Assembly: GCA_946555345.1 (NCBI GenBank)
Contig: CAMNSS010000010.1
Location: 1 to 64,000 of the forward strand
DNA: 64,000 nt
Source of the DNA: an uncultured Eubacterium sp.
GTDB taxonomy: Bacteria; Bacillota; Clostridia; Peptostreptococcales; Anaerovoracaceae
Direction of reading: 5' to 3'
Positions 54,444 to 63,240 of the stretch are shown here, piece by piece. Numbering within the stretch: the stretch's first letter is position 1; each line of letters starts with the position of its first letter. The translations under genes were made by a program, and so were the position numbers. The notes below the pieces were generated by a model that worked only from the letters and a program-made list of their open reading frames with translations, searched no databases and was not told where the DNA came from.

Positions 54444-56504
54444 CTAACTAATATTTCCTACGGCCTGTATCTGGATGTTGCTGGAAATCTCATTGAACGA
54501 AAGCACGTAGATATTCGGATAAAAAGGTTCCAGCATCCTGTATATATATATGCGGATTACCTGGCTTGTCAGAATCACCGGATCCTGTGCAAGCTCATTA
54601 AATTTCTTCAGCTCTTCTCCAATCTGCGTGATCACCCGCTGCATGACATCCGGGCTGAGCGCTAAATATGCGCCCTGCTCGCTCTTGGCCATGCTTTCAA
54701 CCATCTGCTTTTCAAGCTCCGCATCCAGCGTAAGCACACGCATCTGCCCGCCAATGGCGAACTTTCTCGTAATCGTGCGCTTGAGCGCCATGCGAACCTG
54801 CTCGATCACCATCGTAATATCGCTTCCCTTGGCTGCATTGTCCGAAATGACTTCCAGAATGGTCTCCATGTCCTTGATCGGAATCCCTTCCTTCAAAAGG
54901 CTCATGAGGATCTTTTGCAGGTTTCCGTATGTCACGATATTCGGTATGCTTTCCTCCACCAGCTCCGGCGACGTCCGCTTGAGGCTTTCCACAAGCTGTA
55001 CCACCTCTTGGCGGCTTAAAAGCTCATATGCATGCTGCTTGATCGTTTCCGACAGATGCGTCAGCATAACGGAGAGCGGGTCGATAACCGTATATCCGTA
55101 AATTTCCGCCAGTTCCTTGTTCTCCGGCAAAATCCACTTGCTCGGAATGCCATAAGCCGGCTCTACCGTCTCAATGCCGTCCACCTCCGCTGTCGGCGTG
55201 ACAGGCTCTAAGGCCAGGTAATGGTCTACCAGGATTTCGCCCCTGGCAACCTCTTCTCCCTTTACCTTGATCACATACTGATTGGCATTCAGGCTGGAGC
55301 TGTCCCGAAGACGTACCGATGGGATTACCAATCCCATCTCCTGGGCGTACTGCCGCCTGAATATGACGATCCTGTTGAGCATCTTGCCGCCGCTGGATTC
55401 ATCCACCAGCGGGATCAGGCTGTATCCAAATTCCATCTCGATCGGTTCGACGCCGATGAGGGAATAAACATTATTGATATCCTTATAATATTCCTCTTCG
55501 GTCAAAGGTTGTTCCTGTTGCCCCATATCCGCCGCAAGCCCTGTTTCAAGTTCTTCTGTTTCCGCCTGCATCTTCCGCATGAGGTACAGCCCTCCGAGAA
55601 TCAGGAACAGCGCTAATACGGCAATCTGAAGCTTCGGCATTCCCGGCACGAAGAACAGTACCAGAAGCACGAAACCAGTCATTACAATGGCCTTTGGCTG
55701 TGCCAGGAATTGCCTGGACACATCCTCATTGAGGCTACCATCCGATACGGCCCTCGTTACCATCATGCCCGTCGCCGTGGAAATCAAAAGGGCCGGTATC
55801 TGTGAAACGAGTCCGTCGCCTACCGTCGCAATGGAATACACGCTGAGCACCGACGACAAATCCATGCCGCCCATCAGCATCCCGATCGCGCATCCTCCGA
55901 GAAGGTTAACCGCAGTAATGACGAGGGACATGATCGCATCACCTTTTACGATTTTGGTCGCACCATCCATCGCCCCATAAAAGTCAGCTTCCCGCTGAAT
56001 CTTGTCACGGCGTTCCCTGGCTTCATCCTCCGTGATAAGGCCTGTGCTCAAATCTGCGTCGATGGCCATCTGCTTACCAGGCATTGCGTCCAAAGTAAAC
56101 CTGGCCGCAACCTCAGAAACACGTTCTGCGCCTTTCGTGATGACGATGAACTGCACCAGCATGATAATGATAAATATGATAAATCCTACGATTACATTCC
56201 CCTGCAATACGAATGTCCCAAAGGAAGCAATCACATTTCCCGCCTGGCCGGAATTGAGAAGGATATTCCTCGTCGAAGATACGTTGATTCCGATACGAAA
56301 CAAGGTCGTAATCAAAAGCAACGAAGGAAAAACCGAAAGCTGCAATGGTTCTCTGATATTCATGCTGATCAGGATCACGATCATCGAAATGGAAATATTC
56401 AAAAGAATCATCACATCCAGCAGGAATGGATTTAATGGTATTATCAACAGTAAAACGATGACAATTACAAACAGTGCCACCGCATTATCTACGATTTTTT
56501 TCAT
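54444..56504 (-). CDS. flhA: Flagellar type III export protein FlhA
   Basis: This 686-residue membrane protein is the core of the export gate. The N-terminal half has about eight spans with the conserved cytosolic FHIPEP-type region (GAERVSEVAARFTLDAMPGKQMAIDADLSTGLITEDEARERRDKIQREADFYGAMDGATKIVKGDAI) near residues 125-190, and the C-terminal cytosolic domain binds chaperones. Its start overlaps the flhB stop as ATGA. The gene runs straight into fliA; the usual flhF and flhG are not between them. Confidence 0.97.
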   Translation of the reverse strand: MKKIVDNAVALFVIVIVLLLIIPLNPFLLDVMILLNISISMIVILISMNIREPLQLSVFPSLLLITTLFRIGINVSSTRNILLNSGQAGNVIASFGTFVLQGNVIVGFIIFIIIMLVQFIVITKGAERVSEVAARFTLDAMPGKQMAIDADLSTGLITEDEARERRDKIQREADFYGAMDGATKIVKGDAIMSLVITAVNLLGGCAIGMLMGGMDLSSVLSVYSIATVGDGLVSQIPALLISTATGMMVTRAVSDGSLNEDVSRQFLAQPKAIVMTGFVLLVLFFVPGMPKLQIAVLALFLILGGLYLMRKMQAETEELETGLAADMGQQEQPLTEEEYYKDINNVYSLIGVEPIEMEFGYSLIPLVDESSGGKMLNRIVIFRRQYAQEMGLVIPSVRLRDSSSLNANQYVIKVKGEEVARGEILVDHYLALEPVTPTAEVDGIETVEPAYGIPSKWILPENKELAEIYGYTVIDPLSVMLTHLSETIKQHAYELLSRQEVVQLVESLKRTSPELVEESIPNIVTYGNLQKILMSLLKEGIPIKDMETILEVISDNAAKGSDITMVIEQVRMALKRTITRKFAIGGQMRVLTLDAELEKQMVESMAKSEQGAYLALSPDVMQRVITQIGEELKKFNELAQDPVILTSQVIRIYIYRMLEPFYPNIYVLSFNEISSNIQIQAVGNIS

Positions 56505-57580
56505 GCACTAATTCCAACTTTCTTGTTTAGCTTATATACATATACCAGGACTTCCGCAACAGCGCTGTAATAGTCTACCGGAATTTCCTGGTTGATTTCC
56601 GTTGTCGCATAAATCGCACGGGCAAGCGCTTTGTTTTCTATGATCGTAAGTCCATGCCGCTGGCCCTCGGCAATGATGCGTTTGGCTACCTCGTCCTGCC
56701 CTTTGGCAAGAACCACGGGCGCACTATCTATATCCATGTCATACCGCAGCGCTACCGCAAAGTGGGTTGGATTCTTGATAATGACATCCGCCTTCTCAAT
56801 GGCCTGCATCATCCTCATCCTTGACCGCTTACGCTGCATCTCCTTGATTTTTCCCTTGATCTGGGGGTTTCCTTCCGTTTGCTTATGTTCCTCTTTAATG
56901 TCCTGCTTCGACATCTTGATGCTGCGTTCGTATTCCCAGCGTTGGTACATCCAATCGAAAAAAGCGATGAACACAAACACCATGCAAAGCTTCAACACCA
57001 GCCCGAAAATGGAAAGCAGGATATGCGACAGGGACATCTTCACGTCCATGTCTAGCATCCGCACCAGGCTGACGATATTGCTCTTGAAGACCAAATACAG
57101 GATAATCCCCATGATGATGACCTTCAAAATGCCTTTTATTACTTCCACCGTATTTTTCAAAGAAAACAGCTTTTTAATTCCCTTGATCGGGCTGAGCTTG
57201 CTGAACTTCGGCTTTAACGGTTTCATCGTAAAGAGAAATTTCGTCTGTACTGCAGTAGCCAGCGATCCCAGCAATACGCAAATCAGTAGAAGCGGGAGGA
57301 GGCATTTTGCCGCAGTGAGGACAAAATCATACCCAAGCAGCTTGAGGTTTCCCAGCGATAAAGAAACAGGATTGGATATTCCTTCCACCATGCTGACCAT
57401 AAAAGCGCTGGCATTGTTGGCAATTCCCGGAAACAGTAACCGCATGGAGCAAAACGCACCGAACACAAAAACTACGCTAACGACATCTTTACTGGTAAAG
57501 ATATTACCTTTTCTTCTCTCGTCACGCCGTTTTTTGGGGGTCGCTTTTTCAGTTTTTTCGCCGGTACCACTATCTGCCAA
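56501..57580 (-). CDS. flhB: Flagellar type III export protein FlhB
   Basis: This 359-residue membrane protein switches export specificity. It starts with EKTEKATPKKRRDERRKGNIFTSKDV, has four spans, and carries the self-cleavage NPTH motif in VIIKNPTHFAVALRYD near residue 268. The end VLVYVYKLNKKVGISA is typical. The start codon appears to be TTG at 57580, 11 bases after AAAAGGAG. Confidence 0.96.
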   Translation of the reverse strand: MADSGTGEKTEKATPKKRRDERRKGNIFTSKDVVSVVFVFGAFCSMRLLFPGIANNASAFMVSMVEGISNPVSLSLGNLKLLGYDFVLTAAKCLLPLLLICVLLGSLATAVQTKFLFTMKPLKPKFSKLSPIKGIKKLFSLKNTVEVIKGILKVIIMGIILYLVFKSNIVSLVRMLDMDVKMSLSHILLSIFGLVLKLCMVFVFIAFFDWMYQRWEYERSIKMSKQDIKEEHKQTEGNPQIKGKIKEMQRKRSRMRMMQAIEKADVIIKNPTHFAVALRYDMDIDSAPVVLAKGQDEVAKRIIAEGQRHGLTIIENKALARAIYATTEINQEIPVDYYSAVAEVLVYVYKLNKKVGISA

Positions 57581-57613
57581 CAGGTCTCACTCTCCTTTTA
57601 TCCGGTACGCAAT

Positions 57614-58381
57614 TTATATCTTCTGCAATACATACTGTGCCGCATCCAGCATATCGTCGATCAAGTCGCCGATATACCCTCCGATAATCGCAGTCATAAA
57701 CATCAGCATGATGAAACCCAGCATAATCTTTAACGGAATATCTACAATAAACAGATTAATCTGTGGAATAATCTTCATCAAAATTCCTACGCCAGCATCC
57801 AGCAAAAGCACCGTTCCGACGATCGGAAGAGCCAGCTTTACTGCCAAAACCACGCAGTCCCAAAATATGTCCAAAATGGCCTGTGCCGCCTCAGGACCGA
57901 AGGCGATCGTGCCGTAAGGCGCAATATCCGCAGACGTTACCAGGATCTCCATCAGGGCCAAATGCCCGTCTACCGCAAAAAACAACAACATGAAATATAT
58001 GTTTAATATATTTCCTGTCAATGCTACCTGAATGCCGCTCTGCGCATCATATATGCTGGCCATGCCCAGCGCCATCTGAAAATCTATGATACTGCCCGCA
58101 TACGTAACGACAAATGCGAACAGGTGCATAACCATGCCTAAAAGGAATCCGATTGCAAACTCCTTGATTAACAGGAATCCGTATTCGATAGGCGTTCCCA
58201 AATCGGGAATCGCTCCTGTTTCCAGCGGAGTAATCAGTAATGCCAAGACCAGCGCCATTCCCGTCTTGGCCATAGCCGGAATATTTCTTCTCCCCAGAAT
58301 GGGATTCAGGAAAATAAACCCGCTCATCCGCATCAAGACCAAGGAAAACAGCATAAATTCCTGTGTCCCTGCTATAAGCAT
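57614..58381 (-). CDS. fliR: Flagellar type III export protein FliR
   Basis: This 255-residue membrane protein with about six spans forms the export channel with FliP and FliQ. FSLVLMRMSGFIFLNPILGRRNIPAMAKTGMALVLALLI is near the start and KEFAIGFLLGMVMHLFAF near residue 80. AAGGAG precedes the ATG. The order fliP-fliQ-fliR-flhB-flhA is the standard one. Confidence 0.95.
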   Translation of the reverse strand: MLIAGTQEFMLFSLVLMRMSGFIFLNPILGRRNIPAMAKTGMALVLALLITPLETGAIPDLGTPIEYGFLLIKEFAIGFLLGMVMHLFAFVVTYAGSIIDFQMALGMASIYDAQSGIQVALTGNILNIYFMLLFFAVDGHLALMEILVTSADIAPYGTIAFGPEAAQAILDIFWDCVVLAVKLALPIVGTVLLLDAGVGILMKIIPQINLFIVDIPLKIMLGFIMLMFMTAIIGGYIGDLIDDMLDAAQYVLQKI

Positions 58382-58391
58382 ATTCCACTCC

Positions 58392-58655
58392 TTATCCCGC
58401 TATCAATACAAAAATCCGCGTCGCAAAATCTTGTAAATTCGCCAGCATCGTGCTGCCGGTTATCAATAGGACGAGGGCTATGATAATGAGCTTCGGCACA
58501 AAGGTCAGCGTCTGCTCATGTATCTGTGTCGCCGCCTGTATGATCGATACCAATACGCCTACCATCATGCTGGTAATGAGAATCGGCCCGCCTAGCTGCA
58601 CGGCCATCAGGAACAGGTCGTACATCAGGTCCTGTACCTCGCCTGCTGTCATCAT
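58392..58655 (-). CDS. fliQ: Flagellar type III export protein FliQ
   Basis: This is an 87-residue protein with two membrane spans. DLFLMAVQLGGPILITSMMVGVLVSIIQAATQIHEQTLTFVPKLIII is the family core. It lies 21 bases after fliP and 10 bases before fliR. AAGGGAG precedes tandem ATG codons. Confidence 0.94.
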   Translation of the reverse strand: MMTAGEVQDLMYDLFLMAVQLGGPILITSMMVGVLVSIIQAATQIHEQTLTFVPKLIIIALVLLITGSTMLANLQDFATRIFVLIAG

Positions 58656-58676
58656 CAGCTAACCACTCCCTTTCCG

Positions 58677-59336
58677 TCAGAAATTAAAGCTGTTGACGAT
58701 TGCCTGGAATAAAAGCTCCCAACCGTTTACCGTCACAAAGAGCAATAACTTAAATGGCAGCGCAATCGTCGCTGGCGGCAGCATGATCATACCCATGGAC
58801 ATGAGCACGCTGGCAACGATGATATCAATCAGCAAAAATGGAATGAATATCAGAAATCCCGCCATAAACCCTCTTTTTAGTTCGCTTGTCATGAATGACG
58901 GAACTACGATGGAAAGCGGCAGTTCTTCGATATTTTCAGGTTTCTCTACATCCGCCAATTTCGTATAGAGGTTTACCGAACTCGTTTCCGTCTGCCGCAG
59001 CATAAACTGTTTGATCGGGACTTCCGCCCTGTCCAAAGCCTCTTCCTGCGTAACCGTCCCTGCAATGTACGGCTGATACGCATTTTCATTGATATCATCC
59101 ACCACAGGGCGCATGATAAACAGCGTCAGGAACAAAGCGATTCCGATTAGCACCATATTCGGGGGCGTTGCCTGGATTCCCAAGGCCTGCCGCGTAAAAG
59201 ACAAGATAATGATAATTCTCACAAAAGAGGTCATCATTATCACGATAGACGGCAGTAGCATGACTACCGTCAGCATCATCAATATTTCTAACGTTGGAAC
59301 GCTATTCCCATTTATGTTAACCAAAGCGTTATCCAT
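58677..59336 (-). CDS. fliP: Flagellar type III export protein FliP
   Basis: This 219-residue membrane protein belongs to the export channel. TLEILMMLTVVMLLPSIVIMMTSFVRIIIILSFTRQALGIQATPPNMVLIGIALFLTLFIM begins the protein and LIDIIVASVLMSMGMIMLPPATIALPFKLLLFV ends it, both family hallmarks. The length equals the short Bacillota form, which lacks the N-terminal signal of enterobacterial FliP. It overlaps fliO by 8 bases. Confidence 0.96.
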   Translation of the reverse strand: MDNALVNINGNSVPTLEILMMLTVVMLLPSIVIMMTSFVRIIIILSFTRQALGIQATPPNMVLIGIALFLTLFIMRPVVDDINENAYQPYIAGTVTQEEALDRAEVPIKQFMLRQTETSSVNLYTKLADVEKPENIEELPLSIVVPSFMTSELKRGFMAGFLIFIPFLLIDIIVASVLMSMGMIMLPPATIALPFKLLLFVTVNGWELLFQAIVNSFNF

Positions 59337-59682
59337 TGTTCTTCTTTCCTCTTCCCATCTTGTCCAAAATGTCCTTAAAGTCTATCGTTGGTTTTTCCTT
59401 ATTTTCGATAGGCGCCAACGGGATCAAATCATCCTCATCCAGTTCGGACAAAAAAGAAATTTGCGTGCCTGCGATCCCAATCAGGAAAAAGCGCGTGCCT
59501 ATTTGGACAATGGCTGCACTGCGATCTTTTCCCAAGATAAGCTGGTCTTTGATCTGCATACAGCCGGAGCGGGTTTTTAGCCCCACCCCTTTTCCGATAT
59601 ATTTCGTTGCTATATAAGCAAGGTACAGTATCGCAATAACGATGATCAGCGTACCGATTGCTGTCAGCATTCCTCTCATCAT
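59329..59682 (-). CDS. fliO: Flagellar biosynthesis protein FliO
   Basis: This protein of about 117 residues has one N-terminal span (LTAIGTLIIVIAILYLAYIATKYIGKG) and a cytosolic domain with IKDQLILGKDRSAAIVQIGTRFFLIGIAGTQISFLSEL, the FliO pattern. It helps assemble FliP. The tandem ATG codons at 59682 and 59679 follow an AGGTGAG site located at the fliY stop; the frame is open to 59784 but that part lies within fliY. Confidence 0.88.
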   Translation of the reverse strand: MMRGMLTAIGTLIIVIAILYLAYIATKYIGKGVGLKTRSGCMQIKDQLILGKDRSAAIVQIGTRFFLIGIAGTQISFLSELDEDDLIPLAPIENKEKPTIDFKDILDKMGRGKKNNG

Positions 59683-59690
59683 AAGCTCAC

Positions 59691-61184
59691 CTATGCTTCT
59701 ACTTCCAGTTCTTCCTGGATAATCTCCGTAATCCTCACGCCGAAATTGTCTTCGACAACAACGACGTCGCCCTTGGCGATGCACTGCCCGTTTACGAAGA
59801 CATCCACCTGTTCGCCGGCTAGCTTATTCAGCACGATCAGGGAGCCTTTGTTAAATTCTAAAATATCCTTTACGAGCGTCTTGGTCCTGCCGATCTCGAC
59901 CGAAACATCGAGCGGAACGCCCATGATCAGATCCAAGTTAGCATCTGGGTCTGCGCTCCCGTCGCTTTCCGTCAAATTATGCTGCGGCATCGTCCCTACC
60001 TTGATCTGCTTCGGGGCAGCCGCTGTTTTGTGCATATTCTTGAGCTGTTCCAGTTCCTGCTGCTGCAGCTCCATCTGCTGGCGCATCATCTCCATCATTT
60101 GCTGCATCATCGCAACGCTTGCTGTATCCATCGATACGGCGGCTACAGGAGCTGATGCCTGTACAGGTGCAGCAGGAACCGCTGCCGCTGCTGCTGGAGC
60201 AGAAGCCATTGCAGGCCCAGGAGCAGCCACTGTGGGGGAGGGGGTAGAGGACGCCGCCTCCGGCTCTGCCGCTGCTGGAGCTGCCGGCGCAACTTCAGCC
60301 TCTGCGCCGCCTGCCTCCGCCAGCAATTTATTGATCGCATCCTGGTCGAGGACGCCTCCATCGCCGCCCCCGGCTGTTGCTGCCGTCTCCGGCTCTGCCG
60401 CTGTAGCAGTTTCCGGCGCAGCTCCGCTCTCCGGGCCGCCGCCTGCGCCTGCTAACAGTTTATTGATCGCATCCTGGTCGAGGACGCCTCCATCGCCGCC
60501 TCCGGCTGTTGCCGCCGCCTCCGGCTCTGCCGCCGCTTCAGCTTCCGGGGCAGCTCCTGCTTTATCATCTTCAGGAAGTGTTCCTTCAGGGAAAAATCCG
60601 GATACCAATTCTTTTGCAAGCGGAATCGGCATAACGTGAAGGAACTCACTTTCCATTTCATCTCCGATTTTCAGGTTAAACCGGATCACCACCATAGGTT
60701 CGCGTTCCGCAAAATACTTGTTTTTAAAGTCTTCCGAATCGTCAACCTCAAAAGCAATCGGTGTGGAAATGTTAACCGTCCTGGACAATAATTCAGCCAG
60801 GGCTGTCGCTGACGAACCCATCATCTGGTTCATGATTTCGCAGACAGCGCTTAAATTCATCTCGTTGAGTTCAAATTCTTCATCCGGGATTTCCATTCCC
60901 ATCATCCGTTCAACGATGATTTTGACGTCTGACCGTTTCAGAAGCATCACGTTGTTTCCGGTAATGCCTTCCACATACGTGATTTCCACGCCGACCGCAG
61001 GTTCAAGATTGGAAAACTCAAACTCGTCTATGCTCTTAATTTCCACAATGGGCGTCGTGATATCCACCCTGGCATTAAGCATAGTCGAGGCCGCTGTGGC
61101 CGACGAGCCCAAGCTTATATTCATAATTTCGCCGATCGCATCTATTTCCATAGGTGAGATCTTATTTGTTCCATTCTTTGCCAT
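59691..61184 (-). CDS. fliY: Flagellar motor switch phosphatase FliY, with duplicated linker motif
   Basis: This 497-residue switch protein joins a CheC-like CheY-P phosphatase (residues about 10-200) to a FliN-type surface domain (about 410-490, LDLIMGVPLDVSVEIGRTKTLVKDILEFNKGSLIVLNKLAGEQVDVFVNG). Both phosphatase sites keep Glu and Asn (IGEIMNISLG and VCEIMNQMMG). The linker of about 200 residues is Ala/Glu/Pro-rich and holds two copies of GGVLDQDAINKLLA, close to the FliM N-terminal CheY-binding motif LSQxEIDxLL. Copies are 44 residues apart. Bacillus FliY has a related motif at its N-terminus; here the N-terminus lacks it. The linker also has Gln/Met-rich runs. Confidence 0.94.
   Translation of the reverse strand: MAKNGTNKISPMEIDAIGEIMNISLGSSATAASTMLNARVDITTPIVEIKSIDEFEFSNLEPAVGVEITYVEGITGNNVMLLKRSDVKIIVERMMGMEIPDEEFELNEMNLSAVCEIMNQMMGSSATALAELLSRTVNISTPIAFEVDDSEDFKNKYFAEREPMVVIRFNLKIGDEMESEFLHVMPIPLAKELVSGFFPEGTLPEDDKAGAAPEAEAAAEPEAAATAGGGDGGVLDQDAINKLLAGAGGGPESGAAPETATAAEPETAATAGGGDGGVLDQDAINKLLAEAGGAEAEVAPAAPAAAEPEAASSTPSPTVAAPGPAMASAPAAAAAVPAAPVQASAPVAAVSMDTASVAMMQQMMEMMRQQMELQQQELEQLKNMHKTAAAPKQIKVGTMPQHNLTESDGSADPDANLDLIMGVPLDVSVEIGRTKTLVKDILEFNKGSLIVLNKLAGEQVDVFVNGQCIAKGDVVVVEDNFGVRITEIIQEELEVEA
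60319..60512 (-). repeat. 132-bp tandem duplication in the fliY linker
   Basis: Two units with a period of 132 bases (44 codons) each encode GGGDGGVLDQDAINKLLAxAGG followed by an Ala/Glu/Pro stretch. The shared core is almost identical at DNA level, for example TTTATTGATCGC at 60327 and 60459, which points to a recent or well-conserved duplication. Confidence 0.88.
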
Positions 61185-61218
61185 GTGACAATACTACCCT
61201 TCCATTCCAGTTCTATAC

Positions 61219-61662
61219 TTACTTGCCAACATCCAGAGCCTTTTGTGCCATGAGCTTGACCGCATTGTATGCGGTAATGTTCGCCTCATATGCCCTGGTC
61301 GCTGCCATGCTGTCTGTCATTTCCTTGATCATATCGATATTTGGTATCCTGACATATCCATTCTCGTCTGCATCGGGATGCTCCGGATCGTAAACTGCCT
61401 TTAGCTCGGTCTCATCGTCTATGATGGCAGCCGCCCTTACGCCAGCATTCGTCCCAATGGATTTTCCTGCCATAGTCGTGCTCAATACATCATGAAAAGA
61501 GTTATTCTTTGCCTGAAGCACTACCATCTTCCTGCGATATGGGCCGCCTGATTCTGTTCGCGTCGTTTCGATATTTGCAATATTTTCCGCAACAACATCC
61601 AGTCTCATTCTCTGTGCCGTCATGCCTGACGCGCTAATGTTCAATGAACTTAAAAACGACAT
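61219..61662 (-). CDS. flgC: Flagellar basal-body rod protein FlgC
   Basis: This 147-residue rod protein begins SFLSSLNISASGMTAQRMRLDVVAENIANIETTRTESGGPYRR, the FlgC signature, with GYVRIPNIDMIKEMTDSMAATRAYEANITAYN near the end. It is unusual that the gene sits between cheY and fliY, away from flgB and fliE, with which it normally forms a trio. AAGGAGG precedes the ATG. Confidence 0.93.
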   Translation of the reverse strand: MSFLSSLNISASGMTAQRMRLDVVAENIANIETTRTESGGPYRRKMVVLQAKNNSFHDVLSTTMAGKSIGTNAGVRAAAIIDDETELKAVYDPEHPDADENGYVRIPNIDMIKEMTDSMAATRAYEANITAYNAVKLMAQKALDVGK

Positions 61663-61692
61663 AATATGCCTCCTTATAGTCTGTGCTTTCGC

Positions 61693-62052
61693 CTATCCTA
61701 CGATAGAGCTCACTGTTTTCAGGACGCGGTCAGGCTTAAACGGTTTTACGATAAAGTCCTTTGCACCGGATTTAATCGCATCGATAACCATGCTTTCCTG
61801 GCCCATTGCAGAACACATGACAACATTTGCCGACGGGTTAATTCCCTTAATTTCCTTCAATGCTTCCAGGCCATCCTTGTTCGGCATCGTAATATCCATG
61901 ATAACCAGGTCCGGTGAAATTTCCTTGAATTTTTCTACCGCATCCGCACCATCGACCGCCTCCGTTACATCGTCATACCCGCCCTTGTTCAGGGTATCCT
62001 TCACCATCATCCGCATGAAAGCCGCATCGTCAACAATTAATATCTTCGCCAT
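61693..62052 (-). CDS. cheY: Chemotaxis response regulator CheY
   Basis: This 119-residue single-domain receiver carries the acidic pair in ILIVDDAAFMRMM, the phospho-Asp in PDLVIMDITMPNKDG near residue 53, the switch Ser in VVMCSAMGQ near 82 and the Lys in DFIVKPFKPD near 104. When phosphorylated it binds FliM and FliY. It lies between fliM and flgC in the basal-body operon. Confidence 0.95.
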   Translation of the reverse strand: MAKILIVDDAAFMRMMVKDTLNKGGYDDVTEAVDGADAVEKFKEISPDLVIMDITMPNKDGLEALKEIKGINPSANVVMCSAMGQESMVIDAIKSGAKDFIVKPFKPDRVLKTVSSIVG

Positions 62053-62093
62053 GATTTTACCTCTTTCTTTTTTTATTTTAGATTAACTTTCTA

Positions 62094-63173
62094 TCATTCA
62101 TTAGCCTGCTCCGCTTGATCGGAAGCAACATCCGACGCTTCTGCATCTTCCGGCTGCTGGTTTTCCTCATCCTCTTCGGAGTCGATTCGTTTCTGTATCT
62201 TAATGGCAACGCTCTTTTTATGAATCCCCACGTTACCCGTAAACCAAGGTTCTTCGTCTACAAATACCGATACAGGCGTGTTCTTCGGTTTATTCAAGTC
62301 AAGCACATCGCCCACTTTCAAGCCGTATACATCCCGCAAGCTGACCTTTGCGTCGCCCAAATCTGCACTGACCGTAAGGGCGGAGTCTTTGATCTTCTGC
62401 ATGATCGCAGCCCTTGCCCGGTCGGCATCCTGTGTGTATTCGCTTTGCGTACTCTTCCGCTTGTCTATGATCGAGAAAATGTTCGCCAGCAAATTACCCG
62501 GTATGCATACGCTGATCAAGCCATCGACTTGATCCATCCGCACTTTCAGCATAACGATCACGACTGTTTCATCTAAGCTGATATCCTGGAAAAGGCTCGG
62601 ATTTTCTTCCAGCCTGGTCTCGCCCAAGGACAGCTTGATGTAGTTATTCCAAGCATCTCCGGTCGCCCCCAAAACGTAATCCATAACCCTCTGGTACAAA
62701 CTCAGTTCAATGTCCGTATAGGTATACGATGCATCGATATCCATATCATTTCCCAAACCTCCCAGCATTCTGTCTATCATATTTACCATGAGGATTTGAT
62801 TGATATGAACGATCATCGGCGGGTTTTTTGCTTCATCAGGCAGCTTTAGGTTAGACAACATGATAATATCGCTGTCGCTAAGGCCGTTGCTGAACTCATA
62901 ATACCGCTGTTCTTCTACAGCCAGTACCTCGATTTCACTGCTGACCCGCAGGATCGCATTCAGCCTGGAAGAAACGATTCTGGCATAATTTTCATAAATG
63001 CCCTGCACCATTTTCAATTTGTCTTTGGTAAATTTCTTCGGGCTATAGAAGTCGTATTTCTTGTATTCCGGCTTCTTTTCTGCCTGCTTTTCTTCCTGTT
63101 CGCCATCGGAACCGCTGCCCTGCATGGAATTCAGTAATGCGTCAATCTGACTTTGTGATAATACTTCAGCCAT
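62094..63173 (-). CDS. fliM: Flagellar motor switch protein FliM
   Basis: This 359-residue switch protein has the N-terminal CheY-binding peptide EVLSQSQIDALLNSMQ, then a charged linker, the middle CheC-like domain (YDFYSPKKFTKDKLKMVQGIYENYARIVSSRLNAILR; NQILMVNMIDRMLGG), and the FliN-like end (GDAKVSLRDVYGLKVGDVLDLNKPKNTPVSVFVD). GGGAGG precedes the start. The acidic Glu/Asp/Gln tail is not conserved. Confidence 0.96.
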   Translation of the reverse strand: MAEVLSQSQIDALLNSMQGSGSDGEQEEKQAEKKPEYKKYDFYSPKKFTKDKLKMVQGIYENYARIVSSRLNAILRVSSEIEVLAVEEQRYYEFSNGLSDSDIIMLSNLKLPDEAKNPPMIVHINQILMVNMIDRMLGGLGNDMDIDASYTYTDIELSLYQRVMDYVLGATGDAWNNYIKLSLGETRLEENPSLFQDISLDETVVIVMLKVRMDQVDGLISVCIPGNLLANIFSIIDKRKSTQSEYTQDADRARAAIMQKIKDSALTVSADLGDAKVSLRDVYGLKVGDVLDLNKPKNTPVSVFVDEEPWFTGNVGIHKKSVAIKIQKRIDSEEDEENQQPEDAEASDVASDQAEQANE

Positions 63174-63240
63174 ATCTTAGCCACCACCTCCCATGCTTTC
63201 TCCTCTGATATCCATAATCTAAAATGCCTTTCTATTAAAA

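Noticed and set aside
58677-59336. FliP truncated at its N-terminus
   Set aside because: The length equals the normal short Bacillota form, so it is not a truncation.
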